Shown one piece after another: positions 8,308 through 16,615 of a stretch of 43,226 nucleotides of DNA; within the stretch, counting starts at the first letter, position 1; the number at the start of each line of letters is the position of its first letter. The DNA is from Treponema sp. GTDB lineage: Bacteria > Spirochaetota > Spirochaetia > Treponematales > Treponemataceae. The DNA lies in contig DUOS01000069.1 in NCBI GenBank assembly GCA_012838745.1, forward strand, positions 1-43,226, given 5' to 3'. Made by a program: the position numbers and the translations under genes. The notes under the pieces were generated by a model. The model saw only the letters and a program-made list of their open reading frames with translations, did not search any database and had not been told where the DNA came from.

Positions 8308-9576
8308 TTACTTTTTTGGTAATTCATCCGGATCGGTAATTACGCCGGTAATTGCACTCGCCGCTGCAATAGCAGGGTTCGATAAATACACTTCGCTTTC
8401 GGGATGACCCATGCGCCCCACAAAGTTTCGGTTTGTTGTAGCAAGTGCGCGCTCTCCCTTAGCAAGGATTCCCATGTGCCCACCAAGACAGGGACCGCAA
8501 GTTGGAGTTGAAAGAGCAACTCCAGCCTTAACAAAAATTTCGGCGAGACCCTCTTTTACCGCTTGAAGGTAAATCTTTTGGGTTGCTGGGAAAATAATGC
8601 AGCGAATGTCTCGCGAAACACTACGGCCCTTGAGTATACGGGCAGCTATACGAAGGTCCTGAATACGGCCATTTGTGCAAGATCCGATAACCACTTGGTC
8701 AATTTTGAGTCCCTTGGCTTCGTCAATTGTTTTAACATTTGATGGAAGATGAGGAAAGGCAACGGTAGGTCGTATATCTGCTAAATCAACCTCGATAACC
8801 TTCTCGTAATGGGCATCAGGATCGGCTTCGTAAATACGATTAGGAGTTTTACCATGTTCTTTGAGGTACTTACGAGCAACCTTATCCACAGGGAAAATAC
8901 CGTTTTTCGCACCGGCCTCAATCACCATGTTGGCAATGGTAAACCTTCCGTCGATATCGATTGTAGCAACGCCAGGACCGGTAAATTCCATAGACTGATA
9001 TAGGGCACCGTCTACTCCAATCATACCTATAATATGGAGGATTACATCCTTGCCACTCGCCCATCCTGACAACTTATTTTTAAGTACAATTTTTATTGCG
9101 GAAGGAACCTTAAACCAAGCAGTTCCCGAGGCCATGCCTGCAGCCATATCGGTTGAACCAATACCAGTTGAAAAAGCACCTAGAGCACCATAAGTACACG
9201 TGTGACTATCCGCGCCAATAACTACATCGCCGGCAACCACAAGACCTTTTTCTGGTAAAAGCGCATGCTCAATACCCATACAGCCCACTTCAAAATAATG
9301 TTCTATATCGTGTTTACGAGCAAATTCTCGAACTTTCTTAGCCTGCTCTGCAGCCTTGATATCCTTGTTTGGAGTAAAGTGATCAGGCACAATAGCAATT
9401 TTCGTACGATCAAAAACAGTCTTACATCCAATTTTTACAAATTCATTGATTGCTACCGGAGTAGTCACATCATTTCCAAGAACTAGATCCAGGTTTGCCT
9501 CAATGAGCTGTCCGGGGGTAACCGAATCAAGCCCCGCATGGGCAGCCAGAATCTTCTGGGTCATAGTCATTCCCAT
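8308..9576 (-). CDS. leuC: 3-isopropylmalate dehydratase large subunit
   Basis: Aconitase-superfamily [4Fe-4S] subunit, 422 aa, the shorter LeuC2/HacA-like type rather than the roughly 470-aa enterobacterial form. Cluster ligands are seen in VIGSCTNGR near residue 300 and in [12 protein letters not shown] near 358-370. [23 protein letters not shown] near 122-144 is the usual substrate and cluster segment. The first ATG has AAGGAG 7 nt upstream and is preferred over Met3 or Met5. It pairs with LeuD. A stem-loop and a palindrome separate it from cimA, so it may have its own promoter or a processed transcript. Confidence 0.95.
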   Translation of the reverse strand: MGMTMTQKILAAHAGLDSVTPGQLIEANLDLVLGNDVTTPVAINEFVKIGCKTVFDRTKIAIVPDHFTPNKDIKAAEQAKKVREFARKHDIEHYFEVGCMGIEHALLPEKGLVVAGDVVIGADSHTCTYGALGAFSTGIGSTDMAAGMASGTAWFKVPSAIKIVLKNKLSGWASGKDVILHIIGMIGVDGALYQSMEFTGPGVATIDIDGRFTIANMVIEAGAKNGIFPVDKVARKYLKEHGKTPNRIYEADPDAHYEKVIEVDLADIRPTVAFPHLPSNVKTIDEAKGLKIDQVVIGSCTNGRIQDLRIAARILKGRSVSRDIRCIIFPATQKIYLQAVKEGLAEIFVKAGVALSTPTCGPCLGGHMGILAKGERALATTNRNFVGRMGHPESEVYLSNPAIAAASAITGVITDPDELPKK

Positions 9577-9592
9577 AAATAATCTCCTTGCC

Positions 9593-9628
9593 AGCTCGGA
9601 AACTGATTTTTTTTTCTCAGACCGAGCT
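9593..9628 (-). other. Stem-loop next to the leuC ribosome-binding site
   Basis: On the minus-strand RNA, AGCUCGG (9628-9622) pairs with CCGAGCU (9599-9593), and inside it CUGA (9620-9617) pairs with UCAG (9606-9603) around a poly-A loop. The helix ends 3 nt before the AAGGAG site of leuC. It could affect leuC translation or protect a processed cimA/leuC end. Confidence 0.55.
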
Positions 9629-9635
9629 TAATATA

Positions 9636-9654
9636 TACTACAGCTACTGTAGTA
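9636..9654. promoter_or_regulatory. 19-bp inverted repeat upstream of leuC
   Basis: TACTACAGctaCTGTAGTA has perfect 8-base arms and a 3-base centre. It lies in the 111-nt gap after cimA. On the minus strand AT-rich hexamers resembling -10 boxes (TAGTAT, TATATT) overlap or follow it, so an operator over an internal leuC promoter is plausible. No good -35 at ideal spacing is visible. Confidence 0.45.
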
Positions 9655-9687
9655 AAGTTTAACTAGATTGTATAGACGTTATAGGGG

Positions 9688-11277
9688 TTACATCCCCTCT
9701 TTTTCAGCGTCTAAACTTAATTTATACTCAAACGAATCCACTAGAGCAATCCACGAAGCTTCTATCAAGTCTCGTGAAACTCCCACGGTAGTCCATTCGT
9801 CTTCCCCGTCTGTAGACTCTATAAGAACCCGTACCTTTGCCGCAGTTGCCTTGCTAGAGTCTAAAACTCTAACCTTAAAATCTGTAAGGCGTATTTCGGA
9901 AACCGCAGGATAGAACTGCTCAAGGGCACTTCTTAGCGCACAGTCGAGGGCATGGACTGGGCCGGCACCTTCTCCTGCAGTAATGGCTACTTGACCCTCA
10001 ACTGCAATTTTTATCTGAGCAAAAGAATTACTTGGCATACCTTCTATTGGTTGTTCACCAATGATCTTGTAATAATGAAGATCAAAGAAAGGGGCATACT
10101 TACCCATGTTTTTTCGAATAAGGAGCTCAAAGCTACCTTCTGCACCTTCAAACTGGTACCCCTCGTGTTCAAGCTCTTTGAGGCGGGCTATAATAAGGGC
10201 CGCAACGGGGCTTTCCTTAGTAATGCTCGGATCAAAGATTTTAAGACGATCTATAATCATAGACCTGCCAGCAACCTCACTCATTAAAAAAGTACGCTCA
10301 TTACCCACTGCCGTAGGCGAAACATGTTCATAGGCACGTGGGTTTTTATTTACCCCGTCTATATGCATTCCCGCCTTATGGGCAAAAGCATTAAACCCCA
10401 CATACGGCATGCCACTTTCCACCGTTACATTAGCTATTTCTGCAATACGACGGGCGATAATTGTTAAGTTTTCAACTTTCCCAGCAGGAAGACAGGGTAT
10501 GTTCATCTTGAGTTCTAAGTTGGCTATTATAGTGGATAGATTTGCGTTCCCAGTACGCTCTCCAAAGCCAAGAAGCGTACCCTGAATTTGAGTTGCTCCA
10601 CCCTTCACGGCGAGAAGACTACTTGCTACGGCCATACCAGTATCATTATGACAGTGAATACCGACCGGAGTTTTGCATTCTTCTACTACAAGCTCGGTTA
10701 TTTTACGAACTTCGTCTGGAAGAGAGCCCCCATTAGTGTCGCAAAGAATGAGGGCCGAAGCTCCTCCAGTTACTGCAGCCTTGAGCGTTGCCATGGCGTA
10801 CTCAGGGTTGTCTCGATAGGCGTCAAAAAAATGTTCTGCATCGTAAATCACCGTACGCTGCATAGAAACAAGAAACTCAATGGTATCTTGAATCATAGCG
10901 AGGTTTTCTTTTAGCTTTGCCCGTAGTATTTCTGTAACATGAAAATCCCATGTCTTTCCAAAAATACACACATATTCAGTATCTGCTCCGAGCAAACTAG
11001 CAAGATTCGAATCATCTTTAGCAGCAATACCCTTGCGTCGGGTTGAACCAAAGGCTACCAAATGAGAGGTTTTAAGCTTAATTTTTTTAACTTCCCGAAA
11101 AAACTCGAGATCCTTAGGGTTAGAGCCTGGATTCCCCGCCTCTATAAAAGCTACGCCGAGTTCATCGAGAGCTTTTACAATGTGAAGTTTATCCTGAACA
11201 GAAAAGCTAATACCTTCTCCCTGTGCACCGTCGCGAAGCGTTGAATCAAATATATGGACGGTGGAAAGCAAACTCAT
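9688..11277 (-). CDS. cimA: (R)-citramalate synthase
   Basis: Condenses pyruvate and acetyl-CoA to citramalate, the entry to threonine-independent isoleucine synthesis. It has 529 aa, the usual CimA length. DRE-TIM motif FDSTLRDGAQGEG is at residues 10-22, the metal-binding HCHNDTGMAVASSLLAV near 210-226, and LGFGERTGNANL near 240-251. The C-terminal half from about 400 holds the LeuA-type regulatory (allosteric) domain. The TLRDGAQ..G and QGTLLGFGERTGN signatures separate it from LeuA and homocitrate synthase. The ATG overlaps the leuA stop by four bases (ATGA), so the two paralogues are coupled. No ilvA is in the window, which agrees with 2-oxobutyrate coming from citramalate. Confidence 0.93.
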   Translation of the reverse strand: MSLLSTVHIFDSTLRDGAQGEGISFSVQDKLHIVKALDELGVAFIEAGNPGSNPKDLEFFREVKKIKLKTSHLVAFGSTRRKGIAAKDDSNLASLLGADTEYVCIFGKTWDFHVTEILRAKLKENLAMIQDTIEFLVSMQRTVIYDAEHFFDAYRDNPEYAMATLKAAVTGGASALILCDTNGGSLPDEVRKITELVVEECKTPVGIHCHNDTGMAVASSLLAVKGGATQIQGTLLGFGERTGNANLSTIIANLELKMNIPCLPAGKVENLTIIARRIAEIANVTVESGMPYVGFNAFAHKAGMHIDGVNKNPRAYEHVSPTAVGNERTFLMSEVAGRSMIIDRLKIFDPSITKESPVAALIIARLKELEHEGYQFEGAEGSFELLIRKNMGKYAPFFDLHYYKIIGEQPIEGMPSNSFAQIKIAVEGQVAITAGEGAGPVHALDCALRSALEQFYPAVSEIRLTDFKVRVLDSSKATAAKVRVLIESTDGEDEWTTVGVSRDLIEASWIALVDSFEYKLSLDAEKEGM

Positions 11278-12824
11278 GATGCGCTCCTTGTTTTTTCCTG
11301 CTCTAATTCAAACAGCATGGCATTGATAGCGGAAAGATACGCCATGATAGACGATTCAACTATATCGGTAGAAACACCACCACCGTTCCAGGTTCTCCCA
11401 TCACGGGAAATCCGCACGTGGGTTTCACCCTGTGCGTCTGCACCGGTATCGGTCGCATCAACAATCTGGAGACTGTAGTCTTCCAGTTTAATTTCTGATC
11501 CGCCAATAATCTTATCCACTGCGTTGAGCGAGGCATCTACAGGGCCATCGCCAATAGCAACTTTTTCTACCTTTGAGCCATCTCTGAGCTCTAAGCGAAC
11601 AACCGAAGTAGCCGTTATTGAAGAACCGGAATTAATAACAAAGCGGTCGAGTTTGAACGCTTCGGGGATTCCTCGTAATGAGCCGCCGACCATGGCGTCA
11701 ATATCTCGGTCGGAAACAGTTTTCTTTTTATCGGCTAGGTTCTTAAATGCATCGAACAGTTCCTTGAGTCTTTCTTCGGAAACCCGATAACCCAAATATG
11801 AAAGACGCTCCTCAAAAGCATGGCTGCCGGAATGTTTACCGAGAACCATTTTATTGTGAGGAAGCCCGATGGATTCGGGAGTCATAATTTCATAGGTAGC
11901 TCGATTAGCCAGTACCCCGTGCTGGTGTATTCCAGACTCATGGGCAAAGGCATTTTCCCCAACAACAGCCTTATTTGGCTGGCAGCGAACGCCCGTAGCC
12001 TTAGAAACCCTTTTTGACGCTTGCCAAAGTTTAGTAGAGTCTATCCTTGTCGTCATGTTGTAATATTCCTTGCGGGTATACAGATTCATGACAATCTCTT
12101 CAAGAGCAGCGTTACCAGCACGTTCACCGAGTCCGTTTACCGTACATTCAATTTGATCCGCGCCTGCCATAGCTGCGGCCAAACTATTAGCAACACCTAG
12201 ACCTAAATCATTGTGGCAGTGAACAGAAATAACAGCCTTATCAATATTGGGCACATTATTTCGTATAGAATGAATTAAGGCAGCAAATTCTTCGGGAACT
12301 GCATAGCCCACTGTATCCGGAATATTTACCGTAGAAGCTCCAGCGGCAATAACACCTTCTATTACTCGATACATAAACTGCAAGTCTGAACGGGAAGCGT
12401 CTTCCAAAGAAAACTCAACATCTCCGCAAAGATTCCTTGCATAAGCAACCATTGCTACTGCTTGTTCATATACCTGATCAGGGGTCTTCTTAAGCTTATA
12501 TTCCATATGCAATGGACTGGTTGCCAAAAAAGTATGAATACGAGGACTCTCTGCATCGCGAATAGCTTCCCAAGAAGCGTCTATATCTTTTTCGAGAGCA
12601 CGGGAAAGTGACGCAACGGTAACACCGCGAATATTTCTGGCGATGGCTTGTACAGACTTAAAATCGCCGGGACTGGCAATAGCAAAGCCAGCTTCTATAA
12701 TATCCACGCCGAGACTTGCCAAACTTTCTGCAACAGTAAGTTTATCCTGCAAGTTCATACTACACCCGGGAGATTGCTCGCCGTCGCGTAAGGTCGTATC
12801 AAAAATCTTGATCTGTCGTGCCAT
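11274..12824 (-). CDS. leuA: 2-isopropylmalate synthase
   Basis: First committed enzyme of leucine synthesis (2-oxoisovalerate plus acetyl-CoA), 516 aa. Catalytic TIM barrel with [17 protein letters not shown] at residues 8-24, the metal site [42 protein letters not shown] near 203-244, and the ESGIHQHG motif near 298-305. The C-terminal regulatory domain (about 380-510) is present, so leucine feedback is likely. AAAGGAAG lies about 8 nt before the ATG. It heads the leuA-cimA-leuCDB operon. The 146 nt upstream carry no convincing leader peptide or attenuator. Confidence 0.95.
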   Translation of the reverse strand: MARQIKIFDTTLRDGEQSPGCSMNLQDKLTVAESLASLGVDIIEAGFAIASPGDFKSVQAIARNIRGVTVASLSRALEKDIDASWEAIRDAESPRIHTFLATSPLHMEYKLKKTPDQVYEQAVAMVAYARNLCGDVEFSLEDASRSDLQFMYRVIEGVIAAGASTVNIPDTVGYAVPEEFAALIHSIRNNVPNIDKAVISVHCHNDLGLGVANSLAAAMAGADQIECTVNGLGERAGNAALEEIVMNLYTRKEYYNMTTRIDSTKLWQASKRVSKATGVRCQPNKAVVGENAFAHESGIHQHGVLANRATYEIMTPESIGLPHNKMVLGKHSGSHAFEERLSYLGYRVSEERLKELFDAFKNLADKKKTVSDRDIDAMVGGSLRGIPEAFKLDRFVINSGSSITATSVVRLELRDGSKVEKVAIGDGPVDASLNAVDKIIGGSEIKLEDYSLQIVDATDTGADAQGETHVRISRDGRTWNGGGVSTDIVESSIMAYLSAINAMLFELEQEKTRSAS

Positions 12825-12957
12825 AGATTTCTTCCTTTCAAAATTAATAGCACTATATAAGCATCTTTAGGCGACAGTTACAATAAACATTTCCTAATAA
12901 GGGACACTTTCTGTCTTATAAGAATGACAAACCATAGCTATAATTTATTTTGTCTAT
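12825..12957. other. Divergent intergenic region leuA / ATPase
   Basis: AT-rich and non-coding. It must hold the minus-strand leuA promoter (one weak candidate is TTGTAA, 18 bp, TATATA) and the plus-strand start of the ATPase gene. A 10-bp palindrome TCTTATAAGA lies near 12913. I see no terminator, attenuator or small gene here. Confidence 0.4.
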
Positions 12958-12963
12958 TATAGT
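12958..12963 (+). promoter_or_regulatory. -10 box of a candidate leaderless promoter for the ATPase gene
   Basis: TATAGT ends 7 nt before the ATG at 12971 and no ribosome site is present. The -35 position (TAGCTA, 12935-12940) is only a weak match, so this is less secure than the similar sites elsewhere in the window. Confidence 0.35.
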
Positions 12964-12970
12964 ATACATA

Positions 12971-14158
12971 ATGAGTTATATTAGAAAGAAACACTTACAA
13001 CAAGCTCTCTCTGCCCGTAAAACGCACCGCATAATCCTTATTGGCGGGCTAGCTGGAACTGGGAAAAAGACCCTGCTTTCTGCAATTATCACCGAACTTA
13101 AACAGGAAAAACCACCAGTACGGATTGTTCAAATTCGCGAAGAAAAATCGGTGGACTCTTCTACCGTGCTCCAACAAGCTCGCGCGCTTGGAGTGGGCCC
13201 GTCAGTCTTAATTATTGAAAATGCTGAAAACGAAATAGCAGAAGCACTCTCTAAAATTATTAGCAAGTATTCCGTAACCGTTTTTTTAATTGCACAAAAC
13301 GAACGGCCAATGGAAACCACACTCAATCGCCTGGTTGGAGATCTTGCCTACACCATACGACTACCGCCACTTTCCTACCCAGAATTTCTTGAAGCCAATA
13401 CTTTACGAGACTCCATGGAATCTCTTGAACTCTACGCTCAAAATGGCGGGCTCATACATCACGCAATCCTTCCACCCGATTCTCCCGACCGCTGTATGTA
13501 TTTGGAATTTAGGGCTAATTCTTTTTTGCTTACCGAAGTAATTGAACGCTTTACTGTTCGAAACCCACGGTCAATTCGAGAACTTTTGTACTTTGTAGCA
13601 CGCCATACGGGAGAAAGCCTTTCTTCGCGCCAAATACAAGAAGCATTTTCACATCGCCGCATGACAATCTCGCCCCAAGCAGCTTTGGATTATTTAGCGT
13701 ATTGCGGAGAATCTGGAATACTCGTACCAGTTACTATTTATGATCTTTCCAGAAAAAAAGATCTCGAATCGGGAACAAGCTGGTATTTTGGAGACACTGG
13801 TTTACGCTGTGCTTTTGTAAACAGAGACCGCTCGGCATCCTTTGACCGCGCACTAGCCAACCTCGTCTATCTCTCTCTCATTGATGGTGGCTGGCACCTA
13901 AAACAGGGTAGAATAATCTATGGCAATGGAACTCGAGAAGATATTAGTTTTGTTTGTGAAAAAGATGATAAACGCCTGTACGTACAAATGGAGGGATCGG
14001 CTGCAACTGCAGAAGAACACCTGAGAAAACGTACTGCTCTACTCGCTATCCGCGATGCATGGCCAAAATATCTCGTGGGTGCGTATTCCGAAAAAGGTGA
14101 AAATGACGGAATTATTCGCCGTTCTGTACGAGAATTATTATTGAACAGCCCCGAATAA
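12971..14158 (+). CDS. P-loop ATPase of the AAA_14/DUF4143 kind
   Basis: Protein of 395 aa without an assigned job. The N-terminal NTPase has a Walker A, GGLAGTGKKTLL, at about residues 25-36. Its Walker B-like strand reads SVLIIENAENE near 85-95, where the usual Asp-Glu is replaced by Glu-Asn. The block RLPPLSYPEFLE near 130-141 matches the LxxLSFxEFL segment typical of AAA_14 proteins. The C-terminal part has SWYFGDTGLRCAFV...LANLVYLSLIDGGW, as in DUF4143, and then GTREDISFVCEKDDKRLYVQM, which resembles the nuclease-like core with a changed acidic residue. I use the ATG at 12971. A TTG at 12950 is possible but falls upstream of the -10 box. It is convergent with ilvN with a 4-nt gap. These ATPases are common and poorly understood. 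Confidence 0.75.
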   Translation: MSYIRKKHLQQALSARKTHRIILIGGLAGTGKKTLLSAIITELKQEKPPVRIVQIREEKSVDSSTVLQQARALGVGPSVLIIENAENEIAEALSKIISKYSVTVFLIAQNERPMETTLNRLVGDLAYTIRLPPLSYPEFLEANTLRDSMESLELYAQNGGLIHHAILPPDSPDRCMYLEFRANSFLLTEVIERFTVRNPRSIRELLYFVARHTGESLSSRQIQEAFSHRRMTISPQAALDYLAYCGESGILVPVTIYDLSRKKDLESGTSWYFGDTGLRCAFVNRDRSASFDRALANLVYLSLIDGGWHLKQGRIIYGNGTREDISFVCEKDDKRLYVQMEGSAATAEEHLRKRTALLAIRDAWPKYLVGAYSEKGENDGIIRRSVRELLLNSPE

Positions 14159-14162
14159 ATTC

Positions 14163-14663
14163 TTAAGTATCAAGATCCATTGCTAAACCACCGCGTTCCA
14201 TAGCGGTAAGACCAGTTCGTACCAATTCTTTTATACCGAATGGTTCTAAAAGACGAATAAAACTTGCTATCTTTTCTTCGCTTCCAGTTGCCTCAATAAG
14301 CAGGGAATCAACAGATACATCAACAATGCGTGCACGAAATATATTAGCTGTTTCTATAACACCGAGCCGATTGGTTCCTTCTGCGCATACTTTTATGAGG
14401 GCAAGTTCGCGGAACACGGTAACAGAGGGATCGCAATGTTTAATAGAAACTACTTCTACCAGCTTGGCGAGTTGCTTTTCAATTTGTTCAAGAATGTATT
14501 CATCACCACGAACTACAATGGTCATCCGGGAAATATCGCTGTTTTCTGTTACTCCAACAGTCAGGCTATCAATATTATAGCCTCGCCGGCTAAACAAGCC
14601 GGAAACACGGCTCAGAACACCCGAATTGTTTTCCACTAAAACTGAAATCACGTAACGTTTCAT
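14163..14663 (-). CDS. ilvN: Acetolactate synthase small (regulatory) subunit
   Basis: Regulatory partner of IlvB, 166 aa. The N-terminal ACT domain reads RYVISVLVENNSGVLSRVSGLFSRRGYNIDSLTVGVTE, residues 2-40, with the NSGVLSR and NIDSLTVG segments that form the valine-binding site. The second half, REL-ALIKVCAE...GTGSEEKI-like, is the usual ALS_ss_C domain that contacts the catalytic subunit. The length is normal for the IlvH/IlvN short form. Its ATG overlaps the stop of the DAHP synthase fusion by ATGA, with AAGGAG just upstream. Its place in the thrA operon, away from ilvB, is unusual and would tie expression of the feedback subunit to aromatic and threonine genes. Confidence 0.94.
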   Translation of the reverse strand: MKRYVISVLVENNSGVLSRVSGLFSRRGYNIDSLTVGVTENSDISRMTIVVRGDEYILEQIEKQLAKLVEVVSIKHCDPSVTVFRELALIKVCAEGTNRLGVIETANIFRARIVDVSVDSLLIEATGSEEKIASFIRLLEPFGIKELVRTGLTAMERGGLAMDLDT

Positions 14664-16615
14664 GAAATCTCCTTAACTGAATAAATTCCAAGTATCCTAA
14701 CGCCCTGGATAACACCGGCATCCTGATTCATTTTTTGCATTTCCGCAAGAGCGTTCCGTATTCTCTCTCCTGCAACTACGCTAGAACTAACACCTTCCGG
14801 CAGGCTCATGTTCGCATAAAAGACATACCGCCAAGGTTCGCCCTGTATAGGGCGAGACTCTAGTTTTGTAAGATTCAATCCATTTTTCATAAACAAGCCA
14901 AGAGCACTATGAAGGGCGCCCGGCTGGTTTGCTACAGTAAAGATAATAGAAGCATGGTTTGGGGCTTCACAAATAATTTCACCAGTACGAGCAATAAGAA
15001 CAAAGCGGGTATAGTTACGCGGGCTGTTTTCTATACCAGCCTTTAGGGTTTCGAGGTGATAAATAGGGGCAGCAAGATCACTCGCAATTGCCGCGCGCGT
15101 GGGGTCTTTTTCAGATTCTACCAGCTTCGCAGCTGAGGAAGTTGAATTAGTTTCAATGTGTTTCCAGTTAGGATACCGAGCTAAAAACTCATCGCATTGA
15201 GCAAGGCCCTGGGAATGAGAATACACAGAAGTGATAGTATCGAGAGTCGCGCCTTTTACTGCAAGTAACGAATGTTCTATACGAATGGTCGCCTCTCCAA
15301 CAATTTCTATATCATCATACCGAGCGAGATTATCGTAGTTTTCGTAGACGGATCCTGCAAGAGAGTTTTCTATGGGGAGCATACCGCATTCAGCTCTGCC
15401 GTCTAATACAGCACGGATTACTTCGCGGAAATTGTTCAGAGGCAAGGCTTCAGCTTCGTCATCATAATACCGATGTATTGCTTGCTCGGCGTATGCTCCG
15501 CGACCACCTGAGTAGGCACATACAAGGGGAGTATCTGTGCCGCCCGACTTGCGGGTAATGGAAGTGGTACCGCGAATTGAACCAGCTCGAGGAATCGAAC
15601 GGTGAGAGACTTCACGGCCCACAACCGGAGCGAGGACTTCAATATCTCGCATCATTTTTTCAAACTGTACGGGATAAAGAGACTGAGCTCCATCAGAAAG
15701 TGCTGTATCAGGAGTAGGATGTACTTCCACAATAAGGCCATCTGCTCCAGCCGCAACGGCAGCTAAACACATAGGAGGAACCTTGTCTCGAATACCAACA
15801 GCATGGCTTGGGTCAACAATAATAGGAAGATGCGTCAGAGACCTAAGAACTGGAATAGCAGAGAGATCAAGCGTATTTCGTGTAGCTTTTTCATAGGTTC
15901 TAATACCACGCTCACACAGAATTACATCTTCGGTGCCACTGGAAAGCAAATATTCTGCGGCCATAAGCCATTCCTCGATAGTAGCGGAAAGGCCCCTTTT
16001 AAGAATTACTGGTTTACCGAGGGCGCCAACTTTCTTTAGCAGTTCAAAGTTTTGCATGTTTCTGGCACCAATTTGGTACACATCAATATAATCGAGCATT
16101 TCTGGTATGTGTTCGGCAGAAACGATTTCGCATGCCACGGGAAGGCCCCACGCATCTCCAGCTTCGCGTAAAAAGCGAACACCCTCTGCACCAAGCCCCT
16201 GAAAAGCGTAGGGACTAGTGCGTGGCTTATAGGCTCCACCGCGGAGCATTACAGCCCCGGACTCGGCAACACGAGCCGCTGATTCCATGATTTGCTCACG
16301 GTTTTCAACAGCACAAGGCCCGGCGATTACGGTAACACGATTCCCGCCAATCTTAACGCCGCGAATATTTACCACAGTGTTGTCTTTTTTGAATTCACGA
16401 GAGGCCATTTTATACGCTTTTGTAATAGGTATAACGCTGTGCACGCCAGGCAGTATCTCCACGTCTCGTGGATCAATGCCAACCTTACCAACCGCGGCAA
16501 AGATAGTATCTTCTTCACCGGTTATCTCATTTACTCGAAGCGAATTTTTTTCTAGAAAAGTTTTAATTCGTTGCTTATCTTCGTTTCTAATATTCTTATC
16601 AAGTACAATTACCAT
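14660..16615 (-). CDS. DAHP synthase / prephenate dehydratase fusion with C-terminal ACT domain
   Basis: Bifunctional aromatic enzyme, 651 aa. Residues 1-75 resemble the ferredoxin-like regulatory domain of Thermotoga-type DAHP synthases. Residues about 90-335 are a class I-beta DAHP synthase barrel with [41 protein letters not shown], and [19 protein letters not shown] short linker leads to prephenate dehydratase at about 365-545: [30 protein letters not shown] and the active-site NYTRFVLI. An ACT domain follows with GALHSAL and the Phe-binding LTKLESRP. It thus makes DAHP and, later in the route, phenylpyruvate. I see no chorismate mutase domain, although DAHP synthase-mutase fusions are the commoner kind. 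It overlaps thrA by 7 nt and ilvN by 4 nt. Confidence 0.92.
   Translation of the reverse strand: MVIVLDKNIRNEDKQRIKTFLEKNSLRVNEITGEEDTIFAAVGKVGIDPRDVEILPGVHSVIPITKAYKMASREFKKDNTVVNIRGVKIGGNRVTVIAGPCAVENREQIMESAARVAESGAVMLRGGAYKPRTSPYAFQGLGAEGVRFLREAGDAWGLPVACEIVSAEHIPEMLDYIDVYQIGARNMQNFELLKKVGALGKPVILKRGLSATIEEWLMAAEYLLSSGTEDVILCERGIRTYEKATRNTLDLSAIPVLRSLTHLPIIVDPSHAVGIRDKVPPMCLAAVAAGADGLIVEVHPTPDTALSDGAQSLYPVQFEKMMRDIEVLAPVVGREVSHRSIPRAGSIRGTTSITRKSGGTDTPLVCAYSGGRGAYAEQAIHRYYDDEAEALPLNNFREVIRAVLDGRAECGMLPIENSLAGSVYENYDNLARYDDIEIVGEATIRIEHSLLAVKGATLDTITSVYSHSQGLAQCDEFLARYPNWKHIETNSTSSAAKLVESEKDPTRAAIASDLAAPIYHLETLKAGIENSPRNYTRFVLIARTGEIICEAPNHASIIFTVANQPGALHSALGLFMKNGLNLTKLESRPIQGEPWRYVFYANMSLPEGVSSSVVAGERIRNALAEMQKMNQDAGVIQGVRILGIYSVKEIS

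Noticed and set aside
8298-8327. Longer N-terminus for leuD
   Set aside because: It overlaps the leuC end, lacks a ribosome site, and the ATG at 8297 has AAGGAG.
9593-9628. Intrinsic terminator for cimA
   Set aside because: The stem has the T/A run in its loop rather than after it, and on the minus strand that run reads as A, so it cannot serve as a Rho-independent terminator.
6137-9654. One shared operator for ilvD and leuC
   Set aside because: The palindromes at 6137 and 9636 both contain TAGC but their centres are one base out of register and their arms differ, so they are not convincingly the same site.
12825-12949. Leader peptide or attenuator before leuA
   Set aside because: Tiny frames such as ATG-TTT-ATT-GTA-ACT exist, but there is no run of Leu codons, no alternative hairpins and no T-run.
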